NCBI GenBank assembly: GCA_003508835.1
Contig: PUFA01000007.1
Coordinates: forward strand, 15,523,001 to 15,587,000
DNA length: 64,000 nucleotides
Direction: 5' to 3'
Origin: Eonycteris spelaea
Taxonomy: Eukaryota; Chordata; Mammalia; Chiroptera; Pteropodidae
The translations under genes and the position numbers were made by a program. How positions within the stretch are numbered: the first letter of the stretch is position 1; each line of letters opens with the position of its first letter. The notes under the pieces are model-generated. The model saw only the letters and a list, made by a program, of their open reading frames with translations. It was not told the origin of the DNA and ran no database searches. Positions 11,686 through 23,658 of the stretch are shown here, piece by piece.

Positions 11686-12527
11686 AAAACCTAGACTAGA
11701 CACAAGGTGGAGGAATTGTCAATATATAAAGGGTATTGAAATCTATTCTTTCCAGTTGATACCTATTCACACAGTCACATTTGTTTACTAACTCTGACTC
11801 TGATAACTGAGCTTCAAACCTTTTGTATATGGGCCTTGCAACCTCTTCCTCCATTTCACACAATTCACACCTGATATTTCTCTTACTGAGCCACTTCTTA
11901 AAATTTAAATGGAAAGGAAACAAGAGTGGCTCATAACTAAGTCCAGTGAACACTGATCGACTTATCATGAAGAAATGGATATGAGGCAGAACGAGGTTAT
12001 CTACTAAATGTTAGCCTGAGACTTTTGTCTGAATTGTTAGGGTTTTTTCTAATAGCACTTGAGTTGTCATTTCACATGCATATTTTTCTTTTAAATAGAA
12101 AGCCAAAGTTTATATAAAACCTTCTTCCATAAGTTAAAGCTTTTTCAGAGACCAGAGCATCATGAAAATAGTCATATTCTCAAGAATGCAATCAATGACT
12201 TAATTTGTGAAAATGAATAAAACTTCATTTATCAGTTCTGAAGAGAACTTAAGATGTATCATTTTTCACTTCCTTATATTCAGATCCTCATTAGTGAAAA
12301 CTGCCAAAATTCATCTAATCAGAGGGTAAATCAGTTTTCAGAGCAATATTTAAGAAACTGAATATGCTCCTAACTCTAGAGAAGGAGAAATTTCAGAATG
12401 TATGATTTTGAACCCCTTTATTACTAGTGCTATCATATTCTCAATGTATGAGGCAAAATAATGTGGAATTTCTAGTTACATGTAAGTATGTTTGACACTT
12501 TTAGTTCCCCTACCCCAAAGGGGGGTA
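11686..12527. other. Unassigned sequence
   Basis: No gene or family recognised. The minus-strand frame 11696-11968 (90 codons) shows no domain or signal I know. Confidence 0.45.
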
Positions 12528-12559
12528 TGGAAGGAAGGGAGGGGAGAGAGGGAGGGAGG

Positions 12560-12623
<64 letters not shown>
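12528..12623. repeat. Purine tract: (GGGA)n then (GA)n
   Basis: A purine-rich run starts with G-rich GGGAGGGA units and passes into about 31 pure GA units (12561-12623). The complementary strand is a (TC)n mirror tract. Long GA/TC mirror tracts can form intramolecular triplexes in vitro (established knowledge). The Arg-Glu and Ser-Leu polymers in the overlapping frames are repeat translation, not protein. Confidence 0.97.
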
Positions 12624-12630
<7 letters not shown>

Positions 12631-13096
12631 GAATCAGAAAATGGAGGTTTGTGCCAGAATAGAAACACTACTATTATCTGAGAAAAAAATGCATCTTGTT
12701 CCATATAGGTGAATACATTTTTTTTGTTTACTCAAACCGTACAGGAAATTTCTTTTACTTAGACCACTGTTATCTATATTTCAAGGTACAATGATTGTTC
12801 CCGAATAAAGCTGAATCAGTAAAGTGTAAAATGTGGAGACTTTCTATTGTTTTAAAACAATGCAATGAAAAAAATCGGAAGCATCTTAATAGGAAACTTA
12901 ACACGCCAAGTCTTATCAGGTTGATCTTCTGACCTGATTTTCCTTCTCTGATATGAAGATCTGCTCCTTGGTTCATTGGTGCTGCACCTACTTAAGTCTT
13001 CTGCTGAGTCTTTGCTACCAAAAGTGAAAGTGGGTAGGTAAGGCAGTTTAATGAGTGCCATTATAATGAACAAGCAGCCTCTGGATGCTGTACTTT
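12624..13096. other. Unassigned sequence
   Basis: No gene or repeat recognised. Two overlapping minus-strand frames (12770-12976, 12852-13073) lack any supporting feature. Confidence 0.45.
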
Positions 13097-13180
13097 AAAA
13101 ATCCAATAAGCTTGAAACTTATTTGATTTTCTTAACCAATGTCACCCCAATAATTTTAATTAAAAAAAATCCAATAAGCT
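13097..13180 (+). mobile_element. Minimal L1 insertion with target-site duplication
   Basis: A severely 5'-truncated L1 of about 52 bp (13113-13164). It has the L1 3'-terminal motif 'ttaaccaatgtcacccc', then 'aataattttaatt' and a short A tail. It is flanked by a perfect 16-bp direct repeat, 'aaaaatccaataagct', at 13097-13112 and 13165-13180. Truncation, A tail and duplication are the hallmarks of target-primed reverse transcription. The first bases of the 3' repeat merge with the A tail, so the true duplication may be slightly shorter. Perfect repeats suggest a younger insertion than the L2s and MIRs here. Confidence 0.92.
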
Positions 13181-14261
13181 GACTTTAACTACACTATTTT
13201 AACTCTCTGCTAATTAAAGTAAGCATTGTTTGGGGGAAAATGGGAAGTGGATGATGGAGGTAGCTGTGGCTTTCTATTCTTTTTTTCTCTTCCATTCCTA
13301 CCCTGGCCTATGTGAAGGGGAGAGAGGCCGTAATTGTAATAGGATCCAAATCACTTAATAAATGTTTTAATTACGTTCAGATCTGTTCACTTAGCTTACA
13401 AGTTATTGTCAGCCAGTTAATGGAACATTAATTAAAAAGCATATTCAATGAGGTGGGGATCATTTCCATGTGGAAGGTTTCTACCTGCCTTTGGAACCCT
13501 GATGGAGATGGAGAATCTCAGCAAATTAGTATTTAATAGGAGACCAAACCTTTGTATCATTTAATAAAATATATCTCATGACAGCAGCATAATGTATAAA
13601 GGAACAGTAGTGTAGAGGGTGGCAGCCAAATTGGCAATACGGCTAGAAATTAAGAAAGAATGAAGGTATATAAGATAGCCTTAAAGCTCTCAGTAAGTGG
13701 GGAAATATACAAGCTCTGTTTTCCCCCCATATTTTTAATGTATTTTATAGAAAATGTGCCTGTTAATACTAGGTCAGTTTTTGCATTTGATTGATAGACT
13801 ACTTCCTCTTCCTCTGCATTCATTTCCCAAGCATTCTATTTTACTATATTGATGATTTCAAAACTTCTACAAAAATGCTGCCATTATATATTTGCATATA
13901 CACATGCATATGTTTTTAAGTTAATGATATTAATAATATAGCTCAATAAATTTTAAAATGCATTTTGCATGCCTACTAAGGGAAGGTCTCTGTTTTAGAG
14001 ACTGCGTTTTAATTTTAATTTTGATCATGATATCATGCAGCTCGCTTGTTGTAGACATAGAAAATGATCCTCTTTCTTGTGGTGATTTACACTCGATATT
14101 TTGAAAAATATGCACTTCATACAGATGCACTAAATTAATTTAAGAACTCTTTTAATTTTAAGGAAAATCTTATTTTATTAGTTCACTCCTATTCAAGGCA
14201 TTATACATGTTTAGTAATGATTAGTAGTCATGGTAAAAATAAATGCTAAATTTCACTGTAG
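13181..14261. other. Unassigned; part reads like conserved non-coding DNA
   Basis: No gene. The stretch 13330-13480 ('acttagcttacaagttattg', 'ggaacattaattaaaaag') is a repeat-free AT-rich block with TAAT cores, of the kind often conserved near developmental genes. That is an impression from composition only. Below it lies ordinary AT-rich sequence; a palindromic 'atgatatcat' sits near 14026. Confidence 0.35.
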
Positions 14262-14482
14262 CTATATATTAGATAGTTATTATGCTTAATATGTACCAGG
14301 CACTGTTTCAGTGCTTTATATTCATTGCCTCGTTTACATTCACAGTGTCCCCATTATACAAATTAGAGAACTGAAACACAGAGCAGTTGTATAATTCATG
14401 CAAGGTCACAGAGATGATGGATGTCCCAGCCCGGATTTAAATTTACCCTGTATTTATTTCAGCGTAGACTTTTAGCCACTAC
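14262..14482 (+). repeat. MIR SINE, near full length
   Basis: MIR landmarks in order: 'atatgtaccaggcactgttt' (14289), 'tcattgcctcgtttac', 'tgtccccattatacaaatta' (14346), 'aaggtcacagagatgatgg' (14402), 'agcccggatttaaat' (14428), 'ttttagccactacc' (14470). Diverged but nearly the whole consensus is covered. Confidence 0.9.
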
Positions 14483-14771
14483 CTTTAATAAAAGAAAAAT
14501 GAAACATTTTTACATAGGAAATTTTTTGTATAACTTCTATGTAAGTTATTGTTGTCTTTCATATGTAGAAATTGATTGTGATGTGAAATGATGAAATACA
14601 TTAATATAAGAAATTGGAAGAACTTGAAACATGAGTATAAGAGGAAAAATATTCTAGTCAGTTATCAAAATCTCACGCCAGATTGTCAAGCTGGAATATG
14701 TACTTTTTAAAGATGGAAAGAAACAAGAAAACAAATTATAAAAAATGCAATTGACAATTGCTCTATAAATA

Positions 14772-14783
14772 CCCCCCCCCCCC
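14772..14783. repeat. Poly-C run, 12 nt
   Basis: A homopolymer of C in otherwise AT-rich DNA. Confidence 0.95.
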
Positions 14784-14829
14784 GAGATGTAGGTTCATTA
14801 CATACATGCACTAGTATGTAAAGTTTGTG

Positions 14830-15429
14830 TCTGTGGGGATTGGAGAGCCCCAGGGCTCTGTTGGTTCCTGCACTGGCTCACTCTTGTCTCTGCTCTGGCA
14901 CTTACAGCTCATCACCACCATCTGCCTTGATGATACGAGCCGAATCCTATCCTGCCTTTCATCCCCGTTGACGTCAGTCTAAGAGGCCAATGTCGTTCCA
15001 CATCCCCAGACTCTCATATTGTTCTACACATCTCTTCTTATCCTCTGTAGTCCAGCTAATCTGAACACCCAACAACCTTCCCCTGTGGTCCTGAAACATT
15101 AACAAAATCCTTTGAATCATCAAGCTTTTCTGCTTCCTGCACCTTCTTGACAAGTGGGAATCTGACTCTCTCCTAAGGATACCTACCATCTCCCTCGTAA
15201 CTCTCCGTATGTGACTGTCAATTGACATACTCCTCATATTTGGAATCAGGATATGTGTGCTTTGGGTCCTTATCACTGTTTTCAGACTCTCCCTCTTCCC
15301 CAAAACCTCTGGTTTTTAATCTCATAATGTTACATCCTTAGAGATTCTAAAAAGTACCTCAATGCAGCGACCTTTAGACCCTCAAATTACTCACTTCGTT
15401 CCTTAGAAGTTTCGTTCTAGCCTCATGCT
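14830..15429 (+). repeat. Possible upstream part of the long L2/CR1-type LINE
   Basis: This pyrimidine-rich stretch ('catctgccttgatgatacga', 'ttgaatcatcaagcttttc') runs directly into a clear L2 and has the same style of composition. It may be the 5' part of the same element, near the endonuclease region, or a separate old LINE. The 109-codon minus-strand frame at 14974-15303 is antisense to it and shows no domain of its own. Confidence 0.4.
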
Positions 15430-17822
15430 CACTCTCTCTATTACTGTTCAAGTATTCATTTCAGGTGATTGCAGCATCCATATAGATGACCCTTCCAATA
15501 CCATGGCTTGTCAGGTCCTTAGCATTCTTCGTTCTGATTATTTTGTGCTACCCTTGCCTCAGCCATTCATTTTCATGGTTATAAATTAGACTTATCACTG
15601 ACAAAACTTCAGTTCCTCTACAATCTTAATTTCAATCTCAGTTTCAAACACCTCATTAGACTACCGCTTAGTGCCTCTCCAGTACGTCATGAACACTAAC
15701 TCCAATGAACCAAGATTTGCAATCCATCATTGCTCTCCACTTTTCATTTTTCCTTCCATGAACACCTTTATCCTTAAACCATCTTGGGTCCATGCTCCAT
15801 CATCATCTCACCTTTGTCTCACTCATCTTTTATCATACTTACCTGGAATGATCCAAACCTAATAAAAATCCCTACTTACATGGACTTGTACACAAGAAGC
15901 TGATTGTTGCAGATGAAAAACTCGCAAAGGTGCTGAGATGTTTCATTGTACATTTATGACACCACCAAAAACTGTCCCTTAGGTCACCCACACAATTGTG
16001 TTCTATTTTCCTTCTCCATTCACTCTCTCAATATCCTAGATAACTATTTTATACTTTCTCCTCTCTAAACTTCCAAATTTGTATTCCCTCTTTCTTCTAA
16101 ACCTATGATTTTCCTTTGCATTTCACTGAAAAAGGAAAATAAAAGCCTCTTTCTGCTCCCACTATCATATCTATGTACCTCAGTGCATCTGTAACCAAAC
16201 CCTCGCTTTCTGTGTCACTCCTAGGAATGGACTCTCTGTATTTCTAAGGCAGCCTCTTTACTTGAACATTGTTTCTTTCCTTTTCCAACTATTCAAGGTC
16301 ATAGATCCAGCAATATGTCTGTTCTTGATGTGGTCAGTTTTCACTTTCAACCTGAAAATAGGATTATAGTTTCTAAATAAGCTGTGATTTCTACCACCAA
16401 AATATAAAACAAAAAAATACTATAACAAAAGCAAAACCCCAAATACTCTAACCATGCACTGCATTCTAGCTACCACTCCACTTCTCTGCTCTTTTAGAAC
16501 AAAACAGTGGAGAGTGGAACATAATTATTCATTTCAGTTCCCAACCTCTCTTTCTCTCTTGAACCCACTCCAATCAGGTGTTTGCCAATACCACTCTATC
16601 AAAATGGTCTTGTGAGTATGACCAGTGAATTCTCGGTTGCTTAATCTTATGATCAACTCCAAGATCCACCACTAGCACGTGACACAGCTGATCATTCCCT
16701 CCCTCTTCTTGACAAATCTTTTCACAGAGGCTCAGGACTGCCTGGATCTCCTTCTTCCCTCTACCTCACTGACCACTTCCATCTCCATTGCCAGATCCTC
16801 GCCAAGGTGCTGTGCTCACAGTGTTGGATCTCCCTGTGTTCTACAGTCCTTACTTTAAATATCAGGTTTGCTTTCATTTCTTGGAAATCAATGTTTTTGA
16901 TTTCAGTATCAAAATTAATCTCCAGATTTAAATAACTAAATTCCCAGTCAATGGCTTCATTTACTTGCCGTCTCAGTAAATGGCTCTTCCAACTGTCAAG
17001 TTACTCAGGACAAAATCTTTGAAGTACCATTTGAAATCTCTAAATATTTTACATTTACTCTAATACTTCAATACTCACCATGAAACATTTCCATTACTGT
17101 CTCTCTTACTTTTCCGCCACTGAGATTCTTGTTTCAATCATGACCATCTGTCACCTGGATTATTGCAGTACCCAATGGCTTTTCTTATTGTGCCCTTTTC
17201 TCCAGTCAACCCTGAAGCCAGGATGATCTCTGTAAATCAGTACATTTCATCTCTATGCTGAATATCTCTTGGTTTCTTATATGATTTAGTGAATAAACTA
17301 AAGTCTTTATATAGCCTATGGAGCCCAATGTGACCTGACCCTGTGCTGCCTCTCTGACCTCTCATTCTATTCTCTTCCTGGATCAGTCCGTGCCAGTCAC
17401 ACTGAAATCCCCAGTGCTCTTCAAATGTGTGAGTAGATTATGTACCTCAGGGCCTTTGCACCTTCCATTCCCTTTACTTGAAATGGTTTTCTCTCACATA
17501 ATCTCAGGGCTTTGTCCCTCACCTCCTTCAGATCTCTGCTCGACTTGTCTTCACATAAGTGAAACATTTATTCAATGCTATATTTAAATCACAGTCCCTT
17601 ACCATATCACTTTCTATCCTCTTTCATATTTTAATTTTCTTTATTGTACTTCATCAATTCATTATCTGATGAATTTTGTACTTGAATTTTTTAAGTTGTT
17701 GGTTTCCCTTCTATTTGAATTTCTAATTCATGGGTCATGTACCTTTGTCTTTTTTTAACCTCATAACCCAGCACCTAAAACAATTCCTGATGGATAGCAG
17801 GTGTTCAGTAAATAATTGTAAT
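15430..17822 (+). repeat. Long L2 LINE, about 2.4 kb, ORF2 remnant to 3' end
   Basis: An unusually complete L2. Reverse-transcriptase-region landmarks include 'ttgaacccactccaatcagg' (16559), 'gacacagctgatcattccct' (16681; the degraded AFDTVDH-like active-site neighbourhood), and a 'tacctcactgaccacttcc' segment (16760). C-terminal landmarks are 'cacctggattattgcagta' (17151), 'gccaggatgatctctgtaaa' (17218), 'cctctctgacctctcattc' (17350) and 'cagggcctttgcaccttcc' (17448). The 3' end is 'gatagcaggtgttcagtaaa' (17793). Stops and indels are pervasive; it cannot encode an active enzyme. L2 once mobilised MIR SINEs, which are common here. Confidence 0.85.
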
Positions 17823-18454
17823 ACATAAAATATATATGGCATAAATCGGTTTAGAATTCCTGTTTGAGTCTATCAATGGCAGTATAGATAACCAGGTATG
17901 GGAGTAGAAGAAAAGCACTGAGAAAAGAGAAATTGTCTCTTTTTCTTGCTAATATTACCTAGAAAGTGAAATGAGCAGCTAGACACCAAAACACAGCCTT
18001 GTGGAGCTCTTTTGAATATCACAGAAATGATTTTTAAAAATATCCCTTTTAACAAACTAATTTTGGACCATCAGCTTTGTTTCCTAAAAAAGCATTCCGT
18101 TTGAAAATGTAATAGGGGTGATTACAAGGCATTATCTATGAGAGGAATTTCATAGTATACAAAAAAGCTGTGCCACAGATATTTAAATAGGTCTCCTCAT
18201 TACAAGACTTTTAAAATCCCTTAAGATTCAATTGCTTATTGCAAATCCTGCACAGAGAATGATTTATATAGTGTGTTCAAATTTGTTTGAATATATAACT
18301 CTTTTTCCACAAAGCTATTCATGGAATTTTGTTGAATAAACTCTGAGATATGAGCTTATGATTTCATTAGCAAGCATTCTGTCTCACTCTTGTGTAAGTA
18401 CTTGAGGTATAAAATAACTAGTCAGTGATATCAGAAATCATTCTTCTGCCTAGC
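17823..18454. other. Unassigned sequence
   Basis: No gene or repeat recognised; the minus-strand frame at 17873-18055 is short and featureless. Confidence 0.45.
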
Positions 18455-18570
18455 TAATTGATTCATTCATTTATTGGACAATATTTAGTTAACAGCTGCT
18501 ATAGGCATTTTTCTAGCACTGAGAATATAGGAAGAACAAAGTCTCTGTTCGTACAAAGATAATATTTTAC
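18455..18570 (-). repeat. L2 LINE 3' end, antisense
   Basis: 'gattcattcatttattggac' followed by 'tttttctagcactgagaata' and 'agtctctgttcgtac' is the reverse complement of the L2 terminus. Confidence 0.75.
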
Positions 18571-18654
18571 TTCCCACTAATAAAACTAATGAGATGCAAC
18601 AACACAATCATAGATACAAAGGCCCAGATAATATAAACTATTTCTCAAATGGGA

Positions 18655-18735
18655 GAATATGTGTATATTTATTATATAATAATAATTTTATTATTTTATA
18701 TTACATAATTTATTAATATATAATACAAAGAAAAT
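18655..18735. repeat. AT-rich low-complexity tract
   Basis: Almost pure A/T with TAATAAT and TTATTATA units; no coding meaning. Confidence 0.85.
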
Positions 18736-18849
18736 CTATAATAACATTTTAAGTTTCTGATAGTGCAATGCCAGCCTGTGTTTTGATATCACTTTTTTGT
18801 GAACTTTGAAAAAAATATATTTTTTATCATCCTACACACAAAGAAACAG

Positions 18850-18975
18850 ACTAGATTGTAAAATTTTGAATACGAACCCCAAACCCTGAATTTACTAAGG
18901 CCTGTGCTACGGCAAGTCACTAAACATCTCTAAACCTCAGAATTTTTATCTTTAGATGAATTAAAGAAACATATG
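18850..18975 (+). repeat. MIR SINE fragment
   Basis: 'tgctacggcaagtcactaaa', 'catctctaaacctcagaatt' and 'tatctttagatgaatta' follow the MIR 5' to central region. Confidence 0.7.
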
Positions 18976-20254
18976 GAACACCTCTAAATGGTGAGTCCTA
19001 TCCCTGCACTGCATTCCTGCTTCTGCATATGTTACACACATTCTAGGAGTGAGGTATTACACATACCCATGTACACATACACACACACTCGCCATTACTG
19101 TTCTCTATAGCTGATAGGTAAATATCTAGAGCCATGTAACAGTCACTATGCTAAGATTATGTATACACAACGCTATAGAAAAACATAAGGAAGAAAAAGA
19201 TAGCATTCTGTACCGAAATATGGCTGATAATTCTCTAAAATATTTTTCTTCTTATCAGTTTCTTTCTAACCACCCTTTCCTGCAGAAAGATACTTCCTTC
19301 CCCACCAATGTCATGCTTACCCATATGACTTGCTTTGTACAGAGAAATATGAGTGGAAGTCATGTGTTCCACTTCTTAGCAAAAGCCTTAAGAGCCATCA
19401 TATGGTTCCACCACCTCTATTTTAACTCTTCCATAAGATAGGCATGAGCTAAAAGATATTCCTTCAGAGTTGGTCTTAGACATTGAAGCTGAGGAAGATG
19501 ATATCTGTTGAAGAGCTCTAAAAGCTTGTAACCCTCTTTGCAAATGTGAGCGAAAATCATCTCTAGTACACTGTTTGAGGAAGCACCATGGTAGGGCAGG
19601 GTAGAATGTGTTTTTTTTTTTTTTTTTCCCAGGTGAAGCTCTTTGGAAGCAGAAGGTGGGATGTGCTGGCTGTGTGGCAGTGCATGTGTCGGATCCGAAG
19701 TCTTACAATTCTTTGTTCATACTATTAGTGATTATCTGAAAAACCCCTTTTCGCAGTAGGCCGTGCCTTAAAACACAATCCAGGGTGATGAACAGCCTTA
19801 CTAGATGCTTCATTGAATTTAATCTCATTATCCAGTAAACACATGGTTGGAACAATAAAGATAGGGTATGTGGCTTTACTCTCACGACAGCCAGCACTGG
19901 TAGGACTGTAGTCTGCCTTGGACAACTGGGTTGTTTGAAACGTATAGACAAATGCAACATCTTTTATTAAGTGCTTTCATACATTTCCCAATTCTTTTTT
20001 AAGAATTGTGGTAGACAATAATCAGGGGAAAAGAAATTCAAGCGTTAAACTTCTCCCAATGTGTTAAACTTCTCCTACCAATGTTTTTCTTTTGTCATTG
20101 TTGTTGTTGTTTTTAATCAAAGACATTGAATTAAGGCTCCTGGAATTTCCAAAGTTGTTTTCTATTTATTATTAAGCTTTAATAGGGGAAGCCACTTCTC
20201 TGGACTTCATTCTTTAGTCATCACCATTGTGGGTAACATAAGAATTTCAGTTCC
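18976..20254. other. Unassigned region
   Basis: No gene recognised. The 97-codon frame at 19148-19441 and the two overlapping minus-strand frames at 19703-19960 have no recognisable domain or splice context. A T run of about 17 lies at 19611-19628, and a TTG-rich stretch at 20097-20111. A near-perfect short repeat 'gttaaacttctcc' occurs at about 20044 and 20064. Confidence 0.4.
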
Positions 20255-20360
20255 TATAGGACAGGATATTTGGGGTGTTGCAGCATCATCAGCATCAGAA
20301 TAGTACCTGGCACCTAGTAGATGCTCAGTGAATATTTCCTAAGTGAATGAATGAAACCCT
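20255..20360 (+). repeat. L2 LINE 3' end
   Basis: 'agtacctggcacctagtaga', then 'tgctcagtgaatatttcc' and 'gtgaatgaatgaa' is the canonical L2 terminus. Confidence 0.85.
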
Positions 20361-22329
20361 ATAATATAATGTAAAATGTTTTGACTGTATCATATTTATA
20401 ATGGAATTTGTTTGTAATGTAAGAGAATGGGGCATTTGAATATAAGAGAATGGGGCAATTTGGGAGAATTTGCTTTATTTAAGGTATACCATAAAGAATA
20501 AACATTTCTGAGGAAAGATGCAGTTTATTAAATCTACTCTATGTCATAAACTGAATAACATGAGGAGAAATTGTCAAGAAGGGAGGAGGAATCAGAATTG
20601 CTGGTTATGCTTTTTATTGTACTTACTTTTAAACTAGAGAGTTTAGAACAAATTTAATCAGCCAACTCAAGGAAAATGGCTCTGATTGTTGATAAATGTG
20701 GAATATTATATGGATTTATTTTCAACTTGAGGCATCCATGAGGAGCTATCCAAATGGTGGTTGTGGGGTGTCAAATGGGGTCTTCATATTTATTAGTTGA
20801 ACAAGAAAGGCTAAGCTATTTAATTTGACATTTACCAAAAGAGAATTTACCAAAAGAGAAGTTACAGGATGGTGAGAGAAGGTTACTGTTACTTGGCGAG
20901 GGTCAGAAGAATGGGGAAGGAGGTTTCAAAGGTATTGTTTCAAAGTAATGAACTAATTATCAGTGTGATAAATTCAGGGGAAAGAACAAGAATTGGGCAG
21001 CAAATAATATAGGGGATGACTGTAAGGAATCGGGATTTCCTAAGTGTCTAGAGAAAAATTCTCAAATAGGCAGTCAGATACTCTAGTGGAGTATGGATCT
21101 ATTTATATCTCCTCTCCTCCTGTAATCCATTTTTCCTTTTCAAGCTCTCCCCTATTCCACCGTTAAGACCGTTTCACTTCTCATTCCAGCTACTACTTCT
21201 GTCCTCAGCAAATACTTTCTTTATTACTGCTCCCTGGGATGGAATCAATTTTTTCTTTTTTTTATCTTTTCTTCTCTGACCTAGATTTGATGACTCTCAT
21301 TTCTGAGGTGGTTTTAATAGAACCTTTCTATCCCCATAATTTATTCTAATAAAACATACTTGTACAAACTCAGAAATTAATTCAGAAAAGGACATTCTCG
21401 TAATACGAATATACTTAGTCTTGTTTGTGGCCTTATTCTTCAGCTAAATCCTGGGAGAATTTTATTAGATTTAGTCACCTTCTCTGTGTAGGCTGCTGCA
21501 GTATATTCTAGCAGTCTCTTTATATTTTTGTGTTCCTCTGGGCATAAAACAGATTCTCTACCTAATTATCTGAATGTGGTTTCTGTGGTTTAAACTGACA
21601 TGTTAGTTTAAGCAGTGGAGGTAATCAATAGTTTAATCGGTCACTCCGTTTCTAATTCTGTTTGTATTATTTACATTATTCATCACACGCACAGATAATG
21701 CCTTTTTTCCCCTCCTGCCAAAGTCAAAATCAGGTCAACTTGACCAATATGAACATATGTGGGAAAAAAATTAAAATGTATGTCTTCGTTCTCCTTATTT
21801 TGGATTTGGAGGTTATAGTGCAGAGACAGTGTGAAAGCACATGAAAATTTAGTTATGTGGAAGTATCTGACTCCTGCATATGACCTTGGAGATCTACTTC
21901 TTGATTGCAACTAAAATAGATAAAATCAAATTAAGTTACTCTCACAGTTAGCTGAAAAAGAGAAATGTATGAAAGTAATAACATCAACAGCGCAGGGTTA
22001 TTTTGGGTATTAAATATAAGATATATGGAATAAAATAATTATTCAACAAGTCACAGTAAAACAAATCAACCCAACCATGAAGCTTGAAGATGTTTGTAAA
22101 TGAGAATTCTTTGATGACACATGTAGATCCTGTAGATAGGAGTCCATGCTAAGTCAAAGCCAAAATTCAAAACCTGGCTTTCCTGCTAAATGTTGACTTT
22201 TTGGAGTGTCTGTGTATCTGTTAGCATGGGTCAATAACCATTATTATTATTATTTTTTGTTTCTGATTCTGGCTTTGTAGTAGTAGCTATTGTTATTACG
22301 TTGTTTACTTTTTTTCTGATCGAAGGAAG
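20361..22329. other. Unassigned sequence with small internal duplications
   Basis: No gene. Two tiny direct duplications are visible: 'taagagaatggggca' twice near 20420-20457 and 'tttaccaaaagagaa' twice near 20831-20860. Both are slippage-scale. A (TTA)n run lies at about 22240-22252. The overlapping frames at 21662-21844 (+) and 21683-21910 (-) are unsupported. Confidence 0.4.
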
Positions 22330-22980
22330 TTTTCATTTTTTTGGACAGGAAAAAATTATGGGGGAGACAAAAGAGACCAAGAGGGTGGATGGATATATAT
22401 CTGTTTCCCTTACGTGGACCCAGGAATTATTGTTCAGTTCCTCTAAGAAGAAGGGTAGGTTTAGAAACTAAAGAAATTAGTCCCATAGAGGAGTTTGTGA
22501 GACCTGAAGGAAAAGCAATGCTGATTTTGCACCCTGGGAAGCACCAGGAGTCACCACCCCAGGCAGAGCATTGCTTTCCTAGGCAATTAGTTGGGGTGGC
22601 TGACTCAGAAGAATGCTGGCAGGAAACTGTTGCTACTCAAGGAGCACTGAAAACCTGGACGGGCAGGGCAGATCTCCAGTAGAGACCTGGCAGGACAGTA
22701 CAGTCCCAGATGGCTTAGACTCATCAGGACCATATGTGCGTTATCGCGTGGGGACTATAGGAAATATTTGAGAGAAGAAACTTTGCAAAGTCTGGCATTG
22801 CAGGTGGGAAGGTGAGGTCCAAGCTGAACCAGGGATATCTGCATTGTCCTTCTGGCTATTTGGCCCCATAGAAGTCATTTCGAGGGAGAAAAACTAATTT
22901 CTGTTACTTACTGTACTCAAAGGTCATCATCAAAAATCATCACCAGGAAGTCATGTTAGGGAGCCCCTACAAGAACGTTG
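22330..22980. other. GC-richer unassigned block with a 113-codon frame
   Basis: This block is distinctly less AT-rich than its surroundings and holds an open frame at 22341-22682. The predicted product is basic at its start and has no domain, signal peptide or membrane segment that I recognise. There is no upstream promoter-like element and no matching splice-site pattern. It could be a chance frame in a GC-richer patch, a lineage-specific LTR or ERV fragment, or an old gene relic. I do not call it a gene. Confidence 0.3.
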
Positions 22981-23259
22981 CATTCTGATGGATTATTATA
23001 GTCACATCTACATAAATGCACAAGTTCATATGGAATTAAAGTTTTACTTGAAGTTCATAGCTTGAGAGTTAGAAAGAACCTTTAGGTAATCTAATCTAGG
23101 TGATCTTCACAAATATTTCGGCTATAGAATTTTTTGTTAAAAATGCTTTCCTATTCAATATACATTTACTGAGAATACATGTATGTGTAAATATAAACAT
23201 GAATAAGATAGAGTGCTTGTCTCAGAAATGTTTCTCTTTACTAGATCTCTCTCTGTCTA
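22981..23259. other. Unassigned sequence
   Basis: Ordinary AT-rich sequence. The frame at 23100-23330 ends by running into the CA repeat. Confidence 0.4.
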
Positions 23260-23282
23260 CACACACACACACACACACACAC
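23260..23282. repeat. (CA)n microsatellite, about 11 units
   Basis: A pure CA run; it produces the His-Thr and Cys-Val stretches in the overlapping frames. Confidence 0.97.
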
Positions 23283-23628
23283 CCTACAGTGCTCCATGAA
23301 TTTATAAATAGAAGGGAGAGACTGATATAATGGGCAGAGATGCAAGGGCGGGAAAAGGGAAAATGTGGGAAAATGAGAAATGGGAAGGTTTCATTGGAAC
23401 AAATATTTCTTGAACCAGAGCTTGAGAGATGTAGAAAATATTCAAAGGCAGAAATTGTCAGATAAGTTACTCTTGGCGCAAGAAGCATATGAATAAAGGC
23501 AGAGTCAAAACCCCAAGACATCCAGGAAAATAAACTGAGGGCACAAATACACAGGCCTAGTGTCTCAATTTATTTTACAGACATTGTGCGTCTCTTTTGA
23601 GAAGGATATTGATAATAAAAGTTGTACC

Positions 23629-23658
23629 TTGGGGAGATTGTTCCAGCAATCTCCCCAA
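23629..23658. repeat. Perfect 12-bp inverted repeat, 6-nt loop
   Basis: Arms 'ttggggagattg' (23629-23640) and 'caatctccccaa' (23647-23658) are exact reverse complements separated by 'ttccag'. It is the best small hairpin I see in the window. Longer flanking pairing is not seen, so it does not look like a miRNA precursor. Confidence 0.85.

Noticed and set aside
12488..12712. Arg-Glu repeat protein and antisense Ser-Leu repeat protein
   Set aside because: Both are translations of the (GA)n/(TC)n microsatellite.
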